In this document: one piece after another, positions 35,861 to 44,993 of the stretch
How positions within the stretch are numbered: the first letter of the stretch is position 1
How the letters are laid out: each line of letters opens with the position of its first letter
NCBI RefSeq assembly: GCF_003719305.1
Contig: NZ_RARC01000002.1
Span: forward strand, 124,001-188,000
Source: Mycolicibacterium stellerae
GTDB lineage: Bacteria > Actinomycetota > Actinomycetes > Mycobacteriales > Mycobacteriaceae
Reading direction: 5' to 3'
Length of the DNA stretch: 64,000 bases
The notes under the pieces: generated by a model
Database searches by the model: none
What the model was told of the DNA's origin: nothing
What the model saw: the letters and a program-made list of their open reading frames with translations, nothing else
Program-made: the position numbers and the translations under genes

Positions 35861-38035
35861 CTAGCCGGCCAGTTTGACGGCCGCGGCCTCGATCGTCTCC
35901 TCCGAGAGCAGCACCTCCAGCGCGGCGTCGCCGAGCGGGATGAAGCTGTCGGCGCTGGCGACCCGGTCGACGGCGCCGGTGTAGCCGTGCTCGAGCAGGG
36001 CGGCGAGGATGCCCTCACCGACTCCCCCCGTCTGCCGGGTTTCGTCGACGATCAGCGTCTTACCGCTGACGTCCGCCTCGCGCAGCATGTCCTCGACAGG
36101 AAGCGGCGCCAGCCAACGCAGGTCGACCACGCGGGCGGTGATGCCGCGGGATTCCAGCCTGCGGGCGACGCGCAGGCTCATCCGCAGCCCGTTGGCGAAG
36201 GTGAGGATCGTCAAATCCGTTCCGTCGCCGTAGGTTCGGGCCCGGCCGATCGGAACCCCCGCTGCGGGGTAGGTGGCCAGCCACTGTTCGTCGCCGTCCT
36301 CGTGGAGGTCGCGAGTGTGGTACAGCGCAATGGGCTCGAGGAAGATGCACACCGCACCCGACATATTCGCCGCGGCGGCGCAGGTGTGCAGCATCGCCGC
36401 GGCGTCGTCGGGACGCGAGGGCGAAGCGATGACCACTCCGGGGATGTCGCGGATCGCGGCAATCGAGTTGTCGTTGTGGAAGTGTCCGCCGAAGCCCTTC
36501 TGATAGCCGTAGCCGGCTACCCGTACGACCATCGGGTTGCGGTACTGCCGATTCGAGAAGAACTGCAGCGTCGCGCCCTCGCCGCGAATCTGGTCGGCGG
36601 CGTTGTGCAGGTAGGCGAGGTACTGGATCTCGGGAATGGGAAGCAGCCCGGACACCCCTGCGCCCAGCGCCAGCCCGAGGATGGACTGCTCGTCGAGCAG
36701 CGTGTCGAACACGCGCGCCGAACTCGTCCGGTTCAGCAGCCCGCGGGTGACCCCGTAGACGCCACCTTTTCGGGCGACGTCTTCGCCGAAGACAATGGCC
36801 TCTGGATAGCGGTCGAGCAGGTCGGCGAGCGCGCGGTTGATGCCGACCGCCACGGTCATCGGCGCATCGGGATCGCCTGCTCGAACCGATGCGGCCAGCG
36901 AGGCGGGCGCGGCGGCCATCGCGTCCTCGCGGCCAAGCGCAAGGGGCGCCATCACCGCGTGCGCGCTGTCGAGCTGCGCCGTGTCCATGACTTCTTCCGC
37001 CAGCTCCATCACCTCGGCACGTTTGGCCTCGTAGCGGTCCATCGCCTCCGACGGCGTCAGCACACCCTCGGTCACCAATAGTCTGGCGGTGCGCACCACG
37101 GGATCTTGTTCGTAGTCCGCAGCGATCTCGTCGGGCCGCCGATACGCCGGTTCGTAGTCCGACCCGGCATGCGCCATCAGCCGGACCGTCCGCAGGTGCA
37201 GGAACGCGGGCCGTCGACGGGTGCGCACCCAGTCGGCGGCCGCCGTTGCGGCGTCGAACGTCGCTGGCAGATCGCACCCGTCGGCGCCGAAATACGCCAA
37301 GCCGTCTCTGTTTCGGTAACTCTGCTCGATCCAGCCGCGGGGGGTCTTCACGCTGATGCCGATCCCGTTGTCTTCGCAGACGAACATCAGCGGCATCGGC
37401 ACGCCCTGATACGCGGAGTGCAGCGCGGCGTTGATCGCACCCACCGCGGTGGAGTGGTTGACCGACGCGTCGCCGAAGCTGCACACCGTCACCGCGTCGT
37501 CGGGCCAAGCGCAGGTCACCCCGAGCTTGCGTGCGCGGGCGATCGAGAACGCGACGCCGAGGGCGCGCGGCAGATGCGACGCGATCGTCGACGTCTGCGG
37601 AATGATGTGCAGGTCATGGCGGCCGAACACCTTGTGCCGTCCGCCCGAAATCGGCTCTTCCGTCGCCGCGACCAGGCCTAGAAGCACATCGCGCAGCGGC
37701 TCGCGCCCGTCGACGAGGACGCCGCGGGCCAGGAAGAAGGCACCCGACCTGTAGTGCAGAAGCGCCGGGTCGGTTGGCCGTAGCGCGGCCGCGACGGCGG
37801 CGTTGCCCTCGTGACCCGACGACCCGATGGTGTAATAACCCCTGCCTTGGGCCCGCAGCCATCGGGCGGCGAGGTCGAGATGGCGGCTACCGAGCTGAAC
37901 ATCGAACAGCGCCAAGCACACTCGCGTCGTCAGAGACGTGCCGTCCCGCACCGGCTCGTCGTCGCCGCGTCGGCGCGTCGAGCTGCTCATCGCCGCGATG
38001 GCGGCGGTGAAGTACTCGTCGATCGGTTCGGCCAC
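35861..38035 (-). CDS. Branched-chain 2-oxoacid dehydrogenase E1, fused alpha and beta subunits
   Basis: A 724-aa thiamine-diphosphate enzyme. Residues 1-350 resemble the E1 alpha subunit, with the ThDP motif SFGDASVNHSTAVGAINAAL; residues about 380-724 resemble E1 beta, with FGEDVARKGGVYGVT, DTLLDEQSILGLALG and a C-terminal VDETRQTGGVGEG. Most bacteria encode these as two genes. The enzyme decarboxylates 2-oxoisovalerate-like acids and transfers the acyl group to an E2, but no E2 or E3 gene is in the window. It is 13 bases from the arginase-like gene. Confidence 0.88.
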   Translation of the reverse strand: MAEPIDEYFTAAIAAMSSSTRRRGDDEPVRDGTSLTTRVCLALFDVQLGSRHLDLAARWLRAQGRGYYTIGSSGHEGNAAVAAALRPTDPALLHYRSGAFFLARGVLVDGREPLRDVLLGLVAATEEPISGGRHKVFGRHDLHIIPQTSTIASHLPRALGVAFSIARARKLGVTCAWPDDAVTVCSFGDASVNHSTAVGAINAALHSAYQGVPMPLMFVCEDNGIGISVKTPRGWIEQSYRNRDGLAYFGADGCDLPATFDAATAAADWVRTRRRPAFLHLRTVRLMAHAGSDYEPAYRRPDEIAADYEQDPVVRTARLLVTEGVLTPSEAMDRYEAKRAEVMELAEEVMDTAQLDSAHAVMAPLALGREDAMAAAPASLAASVRAGDPDAPMTVAVGINRALADLLDRYPEAIVFGEDVARKGGVYGVTRGLLNRTSSARVFDTLLDEQSILGLALGAGVSGLLPIPEIQYLAYLHNAADQIRGEGATLQFFSNRQYRNPMVVRVAGYGYQKGFGGHFHNDNSIAAIRDIPGVVIASPSRPDDAAAMLHTCAAAANMSGAVCIFLEPIALYHTRDLHEDGDEQWLATYPAAGVPIGRARTYGDGTDLTILTFANGLRMSLRVARRLESRGITARVVDLRWLAPLPVEDMLREADVSGKTLIVDETRQTGGVGEGILAALLEHGYTGAVDRVASADSFIPLGDAALEVLLSEETIEAAAVKLAG

Positions 38036-38047
38036 GGGACTCCTGTG

Positions 38048-38965
38048 TCAGCGACTGATCGTAGGGCGGGCCACTACGTTACGGATGAACGCCACGATCT
38101 GCGCCGCTCCGGTTCTGTTCGGGTCCTGGTCCGGATCGTAGATCGCGATGCTGCCCCCGATGCACGACGCCGCCGTGGTGAACAGCGCCATCACCAGATC
38201 GGTCAGCTGTTCCCACGTCAGGCCGCCGGGCTCGTCGGGAAAGTCGGGTAGCCCCTGGGCGGGGAACACGACGGGGTCGAGCACATCGAGGTCGATGTGC
38301 AGCCACCAGCGGTCGACCTGCGCGGCCAACTGCTCGATGGCGCGGCGCCCGGCGCCTGCAGGGTCGTCGGCGACCTCGGCCAGCGGCGCCACCCAGACTC
38401 CGTTGTCGGCGAGCGTGCCGACGTTGAACTGCCGCCGCCACGCGTCGTCTCGCGGGCCGAGCACGACGAGCCGGTCGCGGCGCAACGCCGGGAGCCGATC
38501 GCCGAGTTCGCCCCCCAGCGTGCGCCCGGTCACGCCGAGCAGCAGCCCGAGTTCGGTGTTGGCCGCTTCGCCGTCCTCGGACACGTCGAGAGGCATGGTG
38601 TCCTCGTGTCCGTCGATGAAGACCAGCCCGACGTCGCCGATGTGATCGCGCAGCCCCGTCACGATGCCGAGCAGCGTCGAGCAGTCACCGCCGTAGACGA
38701 TCGGCAGCCTGCCAGCGCCCACCGCCGCTGCGACCTGCTCGTTGAGCGCGCGCGTCATCGCCAGCACCGCCCGCTCGTTGATCAGGGTGGTCGGCCCGCG
38801 CGACGGGTCTCCGGCGGGCAGGTCGAGATCGCGGTGGCCCACGACGTGGTGATGTTCGAAGGCGTCGAGCAGTCCGGCGTCGCGCAGCGCGCCCGCCGCG
38901 CTCGCCTGGTTGCCGGGTCGCCCGTAGCCGTCGAACGGAACCCCGATCAGCTCGATCTCGGCCAC
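38048..38965 (-). CDS. Arginase/agmatinase-family ureohydrolase
   Basis: A 305-aa ureohydrolase. The manganese-site motifs are recognisable: YGGDCSTLLG (about residue 92), FIDGHEDTM (about 120) and HIDLDVLDPVVFP (about 225). The first motif has cysteine where most family members have the metal-binding histidine of GGDHS, and the second has G for A in DAH. This may lower or change metal binding or mark a different substrate such as a guanidino acid. It begins with GTG and lies in a minus-strand row with the E1 and HAD genes. Confidence 0.8.
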   Translation of the reverse strand: MAEIELIGVPFDGYGRPGNQASAAGALRDAGLLDAFEHHHVVGHRDLDLPAGDPSRGPTTLINERAVLAMTRALNEQVAAAVGAGRLPIVYGGDCSTLLGIVTGLRDHIGDVGLVFIDGHEDTMPLDVSEDGEAANTELGLLLGVTGRTLGGELGDRLPALRRDRLVVLGPRDDAWRRQFNVGTLADNGVWVAPLAEVADDPAGAGRRAIEQLAAQVDRWWLHIDLDVLDPVVFPAQGLPDFPDEPGGLTWEQLTDLVMALFTTAASCIGGSIAIYDPDQDPNRTGAAQIVAFIRNVVARPTISR

Positions 38966-38995
38966 TCCCCGAACATAGGTCGTCCAGGGCCCGAA

Positions 38996-39769
38996 TCAAA
39001 CCAGCTCGATGGCCTCGGCGATGCTCGGGAGAATTCGGCTGGGCCGGAACGGATAGCGCTCGACCTCGTCGCGGGTGGTCGACCCGGTCAGCACCAGGAT
39101 GGTCTCCAACCCCGCCTCGATACCCGCAACGACATCGGTGTCCATCCGGTCGCCCACCATGTAGGTGTTCTCGGAATGCGCTTCGATGCGGTTCAGCGCG
39201 CTGCGGAACATCATCGGGTTGGGCTTGCCGACGAAGTACGGCTCCCGTCCGGTCGCCTTGGTGATCATCGCCGCGACCGATCCCGTGGCGGGCGTCGGGC
39301 CTTCCGCCGACGGCCCGGTGACGTCCGGGTTGGTCGCGATGAACCGTGCGCCTGCCAGGATGAGGCGAATCGCCTTGGTGATCGCCTCGAACGAGTAGGT
39401 GCGGGTTTCGCCGAGCACGACGAAGTCCGGGTCGACGTCGGTCAGGGTGTAGCCGACCTCGTGCAGCGCGGTTGTCAGGCCCGCCTCGCCGATGACGTAC
39501 GCCGACCCGCCCGGCAACTGGTCGCCGAGGAAATCGGCTGTCGCAAGCGCCGACGTCCAGATCGCCGACTCGGGCACAGACAGGCCTGACCGGGCCAGTC
39601 GCGCCGACAGGTCGCGCGGCGTGAAGATCGAGTTGTTGGTCAGGACCAGGAACGGCCGCTTCTTCTCGACCAGGCGTTGCAGGAACTCGGCGGCTCCCGG
39701 TAAGGCACGCTCCTCGTGCACGAGGACGCCGTCCATATCTGTCAGCCAGCATTGGCGCGCGGATCCCAC
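38996..39769 (-). CDS. HAD-superfamily class IIA phosphatase (NagD-like)
   Basis: A 257-aa HAD hydrolase. Motif I is TDMDGVLVHEE (residues 10-20), motif II FLVLTNNS (about 57), motif III GKPNPMMF, and motif IV VGDRMDTDVVAGIEAG. The C2A cap lies between motifs II and III. NagD-type enzymes dephosphorylate nucleotides or sugar phosphates. It is the first gene of the minus-strand row 39769-33773 and is divergent from the SnoaL-like gene, with a long dyad between them. Confidence 0.9.
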   Translation of the reverse strand: MGSARQCWLTDMDGVLVHEERALPGAAEFLQRLVEKKRPFLVLTNNSIFTPRDLSARLARSGLSVPESAIWTSALATADFLGDQLPGGSAYVIGEAGLTTALHEVGYTLTDVDPDFVVLGETRTYSFEAITKAIRLILAGARFIATNPDVTGPSAEGPTPATGSVAAMITKATGREPYFVGKPNPMMFRSALNRIEAHSENTYMVGDRMDTDVVAGIEAGLETILVLTGSTTRDEVERYPFRPSRILPSIAEAIELV

Positions 39770-39826
39770 GGACCCAGTCTGCCAATTCCCTCCGCCCGGT
39801 CTCGGGCCACCCGGCCCATATTTTGC

Positions 39827-39862
39827 ATACTCGTGGTAGGTTAATACCTACTCGAAGTATGT
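39827..39862. promoter_or_regulatory. Nested 36-bp dyad, likely TetR operator
   Basis: The site reads CATACT, 4 bases, GTAGGT, TAAT, ACCTAC, 4 bases, AGTATG: two concentric perfect inverted repeats about one centre. It lies 22 bases before the SnoaL-like gene of an operon that ends in a TetR gene, and between divergent transcripts. A double dyad of this length could hold two regulator dimers. Confidence 0.65.
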
Positions 39863-39884
39863 TTATATCTAGATCGGAGCAGCC

Positions 39885-40280
39885 ATGTCCCCCACCGCCA
39901 CCACTGTCGTCGACCTGAAAGCGATCTCGGAGCGCTATTTCGCCGCATGGGCGAACCGCGACCCGGACGCCATCGTCGCCCTCCATACCGACGACACCCG
40001 GTTCTGGATCCATCTCGGTGACGAGGCGGTCGTCGGCCGCGATGCCGTCCGTGCCACCTTCGCCGAGCTCTTCACCGCCTTCCCGGACTTCTCGTTCGAG
40101 ACCTACCGAGTGCTCTATGGGGAGGATCACTGGGTCCTTGACTGGGCGCTGATATCCGGCGACATCCGGTTCGACTGCCTCGACGTGGTCGTGGTGTCAC
40201 CCGAGGGGCTGGTTGCCCGCAAGGACACGTTCGTCGATGCCGTTGCGATGCGGGCCGCCATGGGCACGGTGACCCGATGA
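39885..40280 (+). CDS. SnoaL-like / nuclear transport factor 2-like protein
   Basis: A 131-aa protein with the NTF2/SnoaL alpha+beta barrel: AISERYFAAWANRDPDAIVALHTDD at the N-terminus, GRDAVRATFAELFTAFPDFSFE in the middle and a C-terminal LVARKDTFVDA strand. Members include polyketide cyclases, isomerases and small-molecule binders; no catalytic residue set is obvious. GGAG precedes the ATG. It is coupled by ATGA to the DUF3237 gene and sits under the nested dyad. Confidence 0.8.
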   Translation: MSPTATTVVDLKAISERYFAAWANRDPDAIVALHTDDTRFWIHLGDEAVVGRDAVRATFAELFTAFPDFSFETYRVLYGEDHWVLDWALISGDIRFDCLDVVVVSPEGLVARKDTFVDAVAMRAAMGTVTR

Positions 40281-40783
40281 CCGCCGTGGTGACGCACAGC
40301 GAAACACCCGCAGACCAGCTGCCGCGCTTCGACCGGCTGCCCGCCGAACACCTTTTCGACATGCACGTCGAACTGCAACCGGCACAACTGATTTCCACGA
40401 CAATGGGCACCAGGCTGACGTTCATCACCAACGGTGGCGTGATCGACGGCCCAGCACTGCAGGGCGAGATACTGCCGGGCGGCGGCGACTGGTTGGTGGT
40501 CGGCACCGATCAGATCGGCCGGGTCGACGTGCGCGCCACCCTGCGGACCCACGACGACGCGTTGGTCCACTACGAGACCAGAGGCGTCATCAAAATCCCC
40601 GCCGACGGCCTCGAACGGCTGGCCGCTGGGGAAATGCTGCCGTACGAGGAGACGTATGTACGAACGACGCCGAGGTTCGAGACCGCAGACGATCGATACG
40701 GCTGGCTCAACGAGATCGTCGCCGTCGGCTACAACGTCCTGTCCCCCGACCACATCGACTACCGCGTGTATCGCCTGCTGTAG
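40277..40783 (+). CDS. DUF3237 protein
   Basis: A 168-aa protein with the DUF3237 beta-barrel pattern: EHLFDMHVELQPAQ, GTRLTFITNGGVIDGPALQGEILPGGGDW, TLRTHDDALVHYETRGV and a final YRVYRLL. The family is of unknown function and often sits near catabolic or secondary-metabolite genes. It overlaps the SnoaL-like gene as ATGA and is followed after 2 bases by the TetR gene, so three genes form one operon. Confidence 0.85.
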   Translation: MTAVVTHSETPADQLPRFDRLPAEHLFDMHVELQPAQLISTTMGTRLTFITNGGVIDGPALQGEILPGGGDWLVVGTDQIGRVDVRATLRTHDDALVHYETRGVIKIPADGLERLAAGEMLPYEETYVRTTPRFETADDRYGWLNEIVAVGYNVLSPDHIDYRVYRLL

Positions 40784-40785
40784 CG

Positions 40786-41436
40786 GTGTCGCGCGGAAGC
40801 CATGCTCTGACCGGTAGCCGTTATCGTGAGTTCGTGCCGGCCAAGCAGGCAAGACGAACGCAAGCGGAGCGCACCGAGGCGACGACGACCGCTCTGGTCG
40901 ACGCCGCACGCGAACTCTTCGCCCAAGACGGCTACGCGGCGACCTCGCTGGACGCGGTTGCGGCCAAGGCACGAGTCACCAAAGGCGCTGTGTACCACCA
41001 CTTCCAGGGTAAGCAGCAGCTGTTCCAAGCCGTGTTCGCGCGCGAAGTCGAGCGGCTCTGCACGGTGCTGGCTGATGTCTACGCATCCGAGCGCGACCCG
41101 TGGGATGCATTCGAGGCCTGCAGTCGCGCCTTCCTCGAGGAGTGTCTTGAGCCGGGTCTGCAGCGGATCATGCTCCTCGACGCATTGCCCGCGATGGGAT
41201 GGGATGGCCTGCGTCGCACAGAGGCGCCGATGATGGAGCTGATGGAGATCGCCATCGCCGCGGCGGTGCAGGCCGGAAGGATAGCGCCGCGGCCCGCCGG
41301 TCCGCTCGCCGTCTTCCTCTACGGCGCGCTCTGCGAGACGTCGATGTCCGTCGCGCGCGCCGACAACCAAAAGGCCGCCCACCGCGCGGCGCTCACCGAG
41401 CTGCGCCACGTACTGGACGGCCTTCGACTCGACTGA
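40786..41436 (+). CDS. TetR-family transcriptional regulator
   Basis: A 216-aa regulator. The helix-turn-helix (about residues 28-72) reads LFAQDGYAATSLDAVAAKA followed by VTKGAVYHHFQGKQQLF, a textbook TetR motif. The ligand domain contains LLDALPAMGWDGLRR. It starts with GTG two bases after the DUF3237 stop; a GTG at 40834 (VPAKQARRTQAERTE) would give a more typical N-terminus. It probably binds the dyad at 39827-39862 and controls its own operon; control of the genes at 41.5-49.7 kb is a guess. Confidence 0.9.
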   Translation: MSRGSHALTGSRYREFVPAKQARRTQAERTEATTTALVDAARELFAQDGYAATSLDAVAAKARVTKGAVYHHFQGKQQLFQAVFAREVERLCTVLADVYASERDPWDAFEACSRAFLEECLEPGLQRIMLLDALPAMGWDGLRRTEAPMMELMEIAIAAAVQAGRIAPRPAGPLAVFLYGALCETSMSVARADNQKAAHRAALTELRHVLDGLRLD

Positions 41437-41508
41437 ACGATTTCAGCAAGTTTGAACCACGTGCGGGACTACTCCGTTATCCCCGACAGGGACCGTGACG
41501 ACGGAGTC

Positions 41509-42357
41509 ATGGCGCTGGAGTTCGGCATCCGGGGGCCGGGAGTAACACTGTCAACTTTGTCTTCAACTGCGCAAACCGGCGTACCGCTTGTGCTACTGCA
41601 TCCGTTGGGCTCAACGGGTGCGATGACATGGGCCTCGCTCGCCGCATCGCTTCGGGGTGCGGGCTACCGCGTCGCAACACCCGACCTGCCAGGCCACGGG
41701 AGCCTTCGGGATGCCCCGTTCACCTGGGAGGACGCCAGTACGACGATTCGCGCGGCCGCCGAGAGTTTCGCGCCGGACAAGCCGGTTCTCGTCGGCCATT
41801 CCCTAGGGGCTGCCGCGGCGATCTACGCCGCCCAGCGCATGCCGGGCAGCTTCGCCGGTCTGGTTCTCAGCGGTGCGGGGGCCTGCTGGAAAGACCGGTA
41901 CGTCAGGTGCGGCTTAACGGTGGCAGCGGCGCTCGGTGCGCTCTCTGCAGCAGTTGGCCGCCGCGAATTACTCGCCCACGCCGCAGGCATACGCGGCGCC
42001 AACATCGTGACGGCCGCCCGCGCTGCAGATGTTGCTCCCGTCCAACTCTGGCGCGCCGCACGGCGGTTGGTGCGCTTCGATGTGCGCAACACACCCCCGC
42101 CGCCGATTCCGTGCGCTGTGATCGTGCTCACCGATGACCGGCGGATGCCACCGGGGCTGCAGCGGGGACTCGTCAGGTACCTGGGCGCGCCCTACGTCGA
42201 CGTCGCAGGGGATCATGACGCACCGGTCCGCCAGGCAGACCGATTCTTTGACGGCGTGCAGAGCGCGCTCGCACTGCTCGGCGTCAACGACGCGACGAGG
42301 CTCCGCCGGCCTCGGCCGGTGGCCCTTGTCGGCCAACAAAGATGGGAACGCCGATGA
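41509..42357 (+). CDS. Alpha/beta hydrolase
   Basis: An alpha/beta hydrolase of about 282 aa. LLHPLGSTGAMTW forms the oxyanion region, GHSLGAAAA the nucleophile elbow, LTDDRRMPP the likely acid site and AGDHDAP the catalytic histidine. The start is uncertain: the frame is open from 41452 (TTG), and the ATG at 41509 (MALEFGIRGPG) agrees better with the family. Its stop overlaps the next start as ATGA. It is the first of the closely packed oxidative genes. Confidence 0.8.
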   Translation: MALEFGIRGPGVTLSTLSSTAQTGVPLVLLHPLGSTGAMTWASLAASLRGAGYRVATPDLPGHGSLRDAPFTWEDASTTIRAAAESFAPDKPVLVGHSLGAAAAIYAAQRMPGSFAGLVLSGAGACWKDRYVRCGLTVAAALGALSAAVGRRELLAHAAGIRGANIVTAARAADVAPVQLWRAARRLVRFDVRNTPPPPIPCAVIVLTDDRRMPPGLQRGLVRYLGAPYVDVAGDHDAPVRQADRFFDGVQSALALLGVNDATRLRRPRPVALVGQQRWERR

Positions 42358-43526
42358 TCGCACGCACGCAGGACTACCGCGATGCGGTTGTTATCGGGGC
42401 CGGGCCATCCGGTCTCGCCGTCGCACGTGAGCTTGAACACAAGCACGGCGTCGAGACCATCGTCGTCGACCGGGCAGCCGCCCCGGCGTTCTCCTGGCGC
42501 ACGCGGTATGACAACTTCCGCCTCAACACCACTGGGTTCCTGTCACATCTTCCCGGACAGCGGATACCGTTGACCGCAGGCCGTTGGCCCACCCGAGACG
42601 ACATGGTTCGGTACTTCGACGACTATGTTGCCCGGCAGCACATCAAGCTCGAATTGGGCTGTACGGTAAACGAAGTCGTCCCCGCCGCAGGCGGCTGGCT
42701 CCTCGAGACATCGTCGGGGGCAATCCGAACGCGGGCCGTCATCCTGGCCACAGGTAACTACCGCACACCAACCATCCCGCCGTGGCCGGGCCTGAGTCAG
42801 TTCACCGGCGAGGTCGTTCACTCCGGGAACTTCAAAAACGCATGGCCGTTCCGCAACCGCGACGTCCTCGTCGTCGGCGCAGGCAACTCCGCCGCCGATA
42901 TCGCCGTCCAGCTCGCCAACAACGGTGCGCGCCGGATCTGGCTTGCTGTCCGCACTCCGCCACATCTGGTGCGGCGTGCCATAGGTCCGCTTCCTTCGGA
43001 CATCCTCCTCGAGCTTTTCGCCTGGGTACCTGCGAAGGCGGTCGATCCGATAATCGGCCTCTCCGAGCGGCTTATGTGGGGGGATCTGTCGCCCTACGGC
43101 TTCGGCCGGCCGCCTGCGGGGCTCAAGGCGACGGTGGAACAGACAGGGCGTATCCCGACACTGGCCGACGAGCTCATCGCCGCGGTGCGAGCAGGCCGAG
43201 TCGAGGTCGTACCTGCTGTCGAGGCCATCGAAGCCGATCGGGTGATTCTCGCCGATGGCAGCGGCCCGTCGCCCCAGGTGATCATCGCCGCCACCGGTTT
43301 CAGCAGGGATCTCGGCGGCCTGGTTGGTCAGCTCGGCGTCCTTGACGCACGCGGTGGACTACCCGGCGGATTCGCCTCGCACGTCGGCAACGGAATGTTC
43401 GCCATCGGTTACGGCATTCCGCCCAACGGCCCGCTGCGCGCAATCCGCCGCGCGGCCTCGCCGCTGGCCCGCGAAGTCGCCGCCCACCTTGCCGCAGCGT
43501 CTTGCGCCACAGCAGTCCACGCCTGA
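42354..43526 (+). CDS. Flavin-containing monooxygenase (FMO/Baeyer-Villiger-like)
   Basis: A 390-aa flavoprotein with an FAD site VIGAGPSGLAVARELE (residues 13-28), the FMO fingerprint FTGEVVHSGNF (about 143), an NADPH site VVGAGNSAADIAVQ (about 166) and the ATGF motif near the C-terminus. It could hydroxylate an N or S atom or insert oxygen next to a ketone; the length and fingerprint fit short bacterial FMOs. It is coupled to the hydrolase by ATGA. A Baeyer-Villiger step before a hydrolase (ester then cleavage) is a common pairing. Confidence 0.88.
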   Translation: MIARTQDYRDAVVIGAGPSGLAVARELEHKHGVETIVVDRAAAPAFSWRTRYDNFRLNTTGFLSHLPGQRIPLTAGRWPTRDDMVRYFDDYVARQHIKLELGCTVNEVVPAAGGWLLETSSGAIRTRAVILATGNYRTPTIPPWPGLSQFTGEVVHSGNFKNAWPFRNRDVLVVGAGNSAADIAVQLANNGARRIWLAVRTPPHLVRRAIGPLPSDILLELFAWVPAKAVDPIIGLSERLMWGDLSPYGFGRPPAGLKATVEQTGRIPTLADELIAAVRAGRVEVVPAVEAIEADRVILADGSGPSPQVIIAATGFSRDLGGLVGQLGVLDARGGLPGGFASHVGNGMFAIGYGIPPNGPLRAIRRAASPLAREVAAHLAAASCATAVHA

Positions 43527-43637
43527 CGAACGGCCGTTGCATCGCGGCCTGTGACCTCAGCCACTCCCGTTGAACGAGCCCCGCTCAATGGCCGTCTCAA
43601 TGGATAGCCCGAAACATAGCCGAATCGAGGGAACTCA

Positions 43638-44993
43638 ATGGTTCTTACGTCTGTCGAAAAGAGCGAAAAAACCTACCGCCGTGGCGAACCTGGATATGAG
43701 GAAGCCCGTCGGGCAACGGTGTGGAATGGCCTACTGCCGGATCGCTTTCCCGACGTGATCGTGCAGGCTCACGACACCGACGATGTGGTCGCAGCGCTGC
43801 GCTATGCACGCGCCAACGGCCACAAGGTCGGCGTCCGGTCAGGCGGACACAGCTGGGCGGCCAGCCACCTGCGGGACGGGGGGTTGCTGCTCGATGTCAG
43901 CCGCCTCGATCACTGCACGGTCGACACGGCCGGGATGACGGCGGACGTCGGGCCGGGCAAAAGCGCCAGCGATTTCGCCACCGAGCTCGATTCGCAAGGG
44001 CTCTTCTTCCCTTCGGGCCACTGCGAGGGCATTCGCCTCGGCGGCTTTCTCCTGCAAGGCGGATACGGCTGGAACAGTCCGGCGATTGGCCTGGCATGCG
44101 AGAGCGTGCTCGGGCTCGAGGTCGTGACCGCCGACGGTGAACGAATCTACTGCGACCCCGAGAACCACCCCGACATGTATTGGGCCGCCCGTGGCGCGGG
44201 ACCGGGTTTCTTCGGTGTGGTCACGGGTTTCAAGCTTCGGATTCACCGGCGTCCTGCGGTCGTGGGCACCTGCCTGTATATGTATCCGATCGAGTTGGTC
44301 GACGAGGTGTACACCTGGGGACGCGAAATCAGCTCGGAGGTCGATAAGCGGGTCGAGCTGCAAATCCTCGCCACGCAGGCCAATCCGGCAGCCGCAATCG
44401 ACCACCCGACCATCACGATCGCGTCGCCGGTCTTCGCCGAATCAGAAGAGGAGGCGGCGAAAGCCCTTGCCCTGCTTGGCACCTGCCCGGTCGCCGATAA
44501 ATCGATGATCAGTGTCCCGTATATGCCGACGACGTTGGCGAACTGGTACACCGCGGTGATGACCAACTACCCCAAGGGGCATCGCTACATCGTCGACAAC
44601 ATGTTCACGTCGGCTTCGGCCGCCGAACTTCTGCCTGGCATCCGCAAGATCATCGAAACGATGCCGCCGCACCCGTCGCACTTCATCTTCACCGGCTGGA
44701 ACGCATCACCGGATCGCGTCGACAAGGTTTACGGCCTGGAGGACGAGATCTATATGGCGCTGTACACCGTCTGGCAAAATCCGTCCGACGACGAAAGGTA
44801 CCGCGACTGGTCGGCCTCGAACATGGCGGCGATGTCGCATTTGGCGACCGGCATCGCGCTCGCCGACGAGAACCTCGGCAGGCGCCCGGCGCGTTTCATC
44901 ACCGAGCCGAACATGGCGCGCCTCGATGAGGTGCGTTCCGCCTACGATCCGGAGGGCCGTTTCCACAGCTGGATGGGCTACGAAGGAAAATGA
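43638..44993 (+). CDS. Berberine bridge enzyme-like FAD-linked oxidase
   Basis: A 451-aa oxidase of the PCMH/BBE type. The N-terminal FAD domain contains RSGGHSWAAS, whose histidine usually forms an 8-alpha bond to FAD, and SGHCEGIRLGGFLLQGGYG, whose cysteine usually forms the second, 6-S bond, so bicovalent flavin is likely. The C-terminus has the BBE motif YDPEGRF. Such enzymes oxidise alcohols, sugars or polyketide intermediates with O2. GAGGGA precedes the ATG. The 111 bases upstream contain no other gene. Confidence 0.88.
   Translation: MVLTSVEKSEKTYRRGEPGYEEARRATVWNGLLPDRFPDVIVQAHDTDDVVAALRYARANGHKVGVRSGGHSWAASHLRDGGLLLDVSRLDHCTVDTAGMTADVGPGKSASDFATELDSQGLFFPSGHCEGIRLGGFLLQGGYGWNSPAIGLACESVLGLEVVTADGERIYCDPENHPDMYWAARGAGPGFFGVVTGFKLRIHRRPAVVGTCLYMYPIELVDEVYTWGREISSEVDKRVELQILATQANPAAAIDHPTITIASPVFAESEEEAAKALALLGTCPVADKSMISVPYMPTTLANWYTAVMTNYPKGHRYIVDNMFTSASAAELLPGIRKIIETMPPHPSHFIFTGWNASPDRVDKVYGLEDEIYMALYTVWQNPSDDERYRDWSASNMAAMSHLATGIALADENLGRRPARFITEPNMARLDEVRSAYDPEGRFHSWMGYEGK

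Noticed and set aside
35702..37081. 459-codon plus-strand frame
   Set aside because: Antisense to the fused E1 gene, whose motifs are unambiguous; composition is that of a shadow.
43529..43538. AACGGCCGTT palindrome before the BBE-like oxidase gene
   Set aside because: A 10-bp GC-rich palindrome is expected by chance in this DNA and lies next to the preceding stop codon without promoter context.
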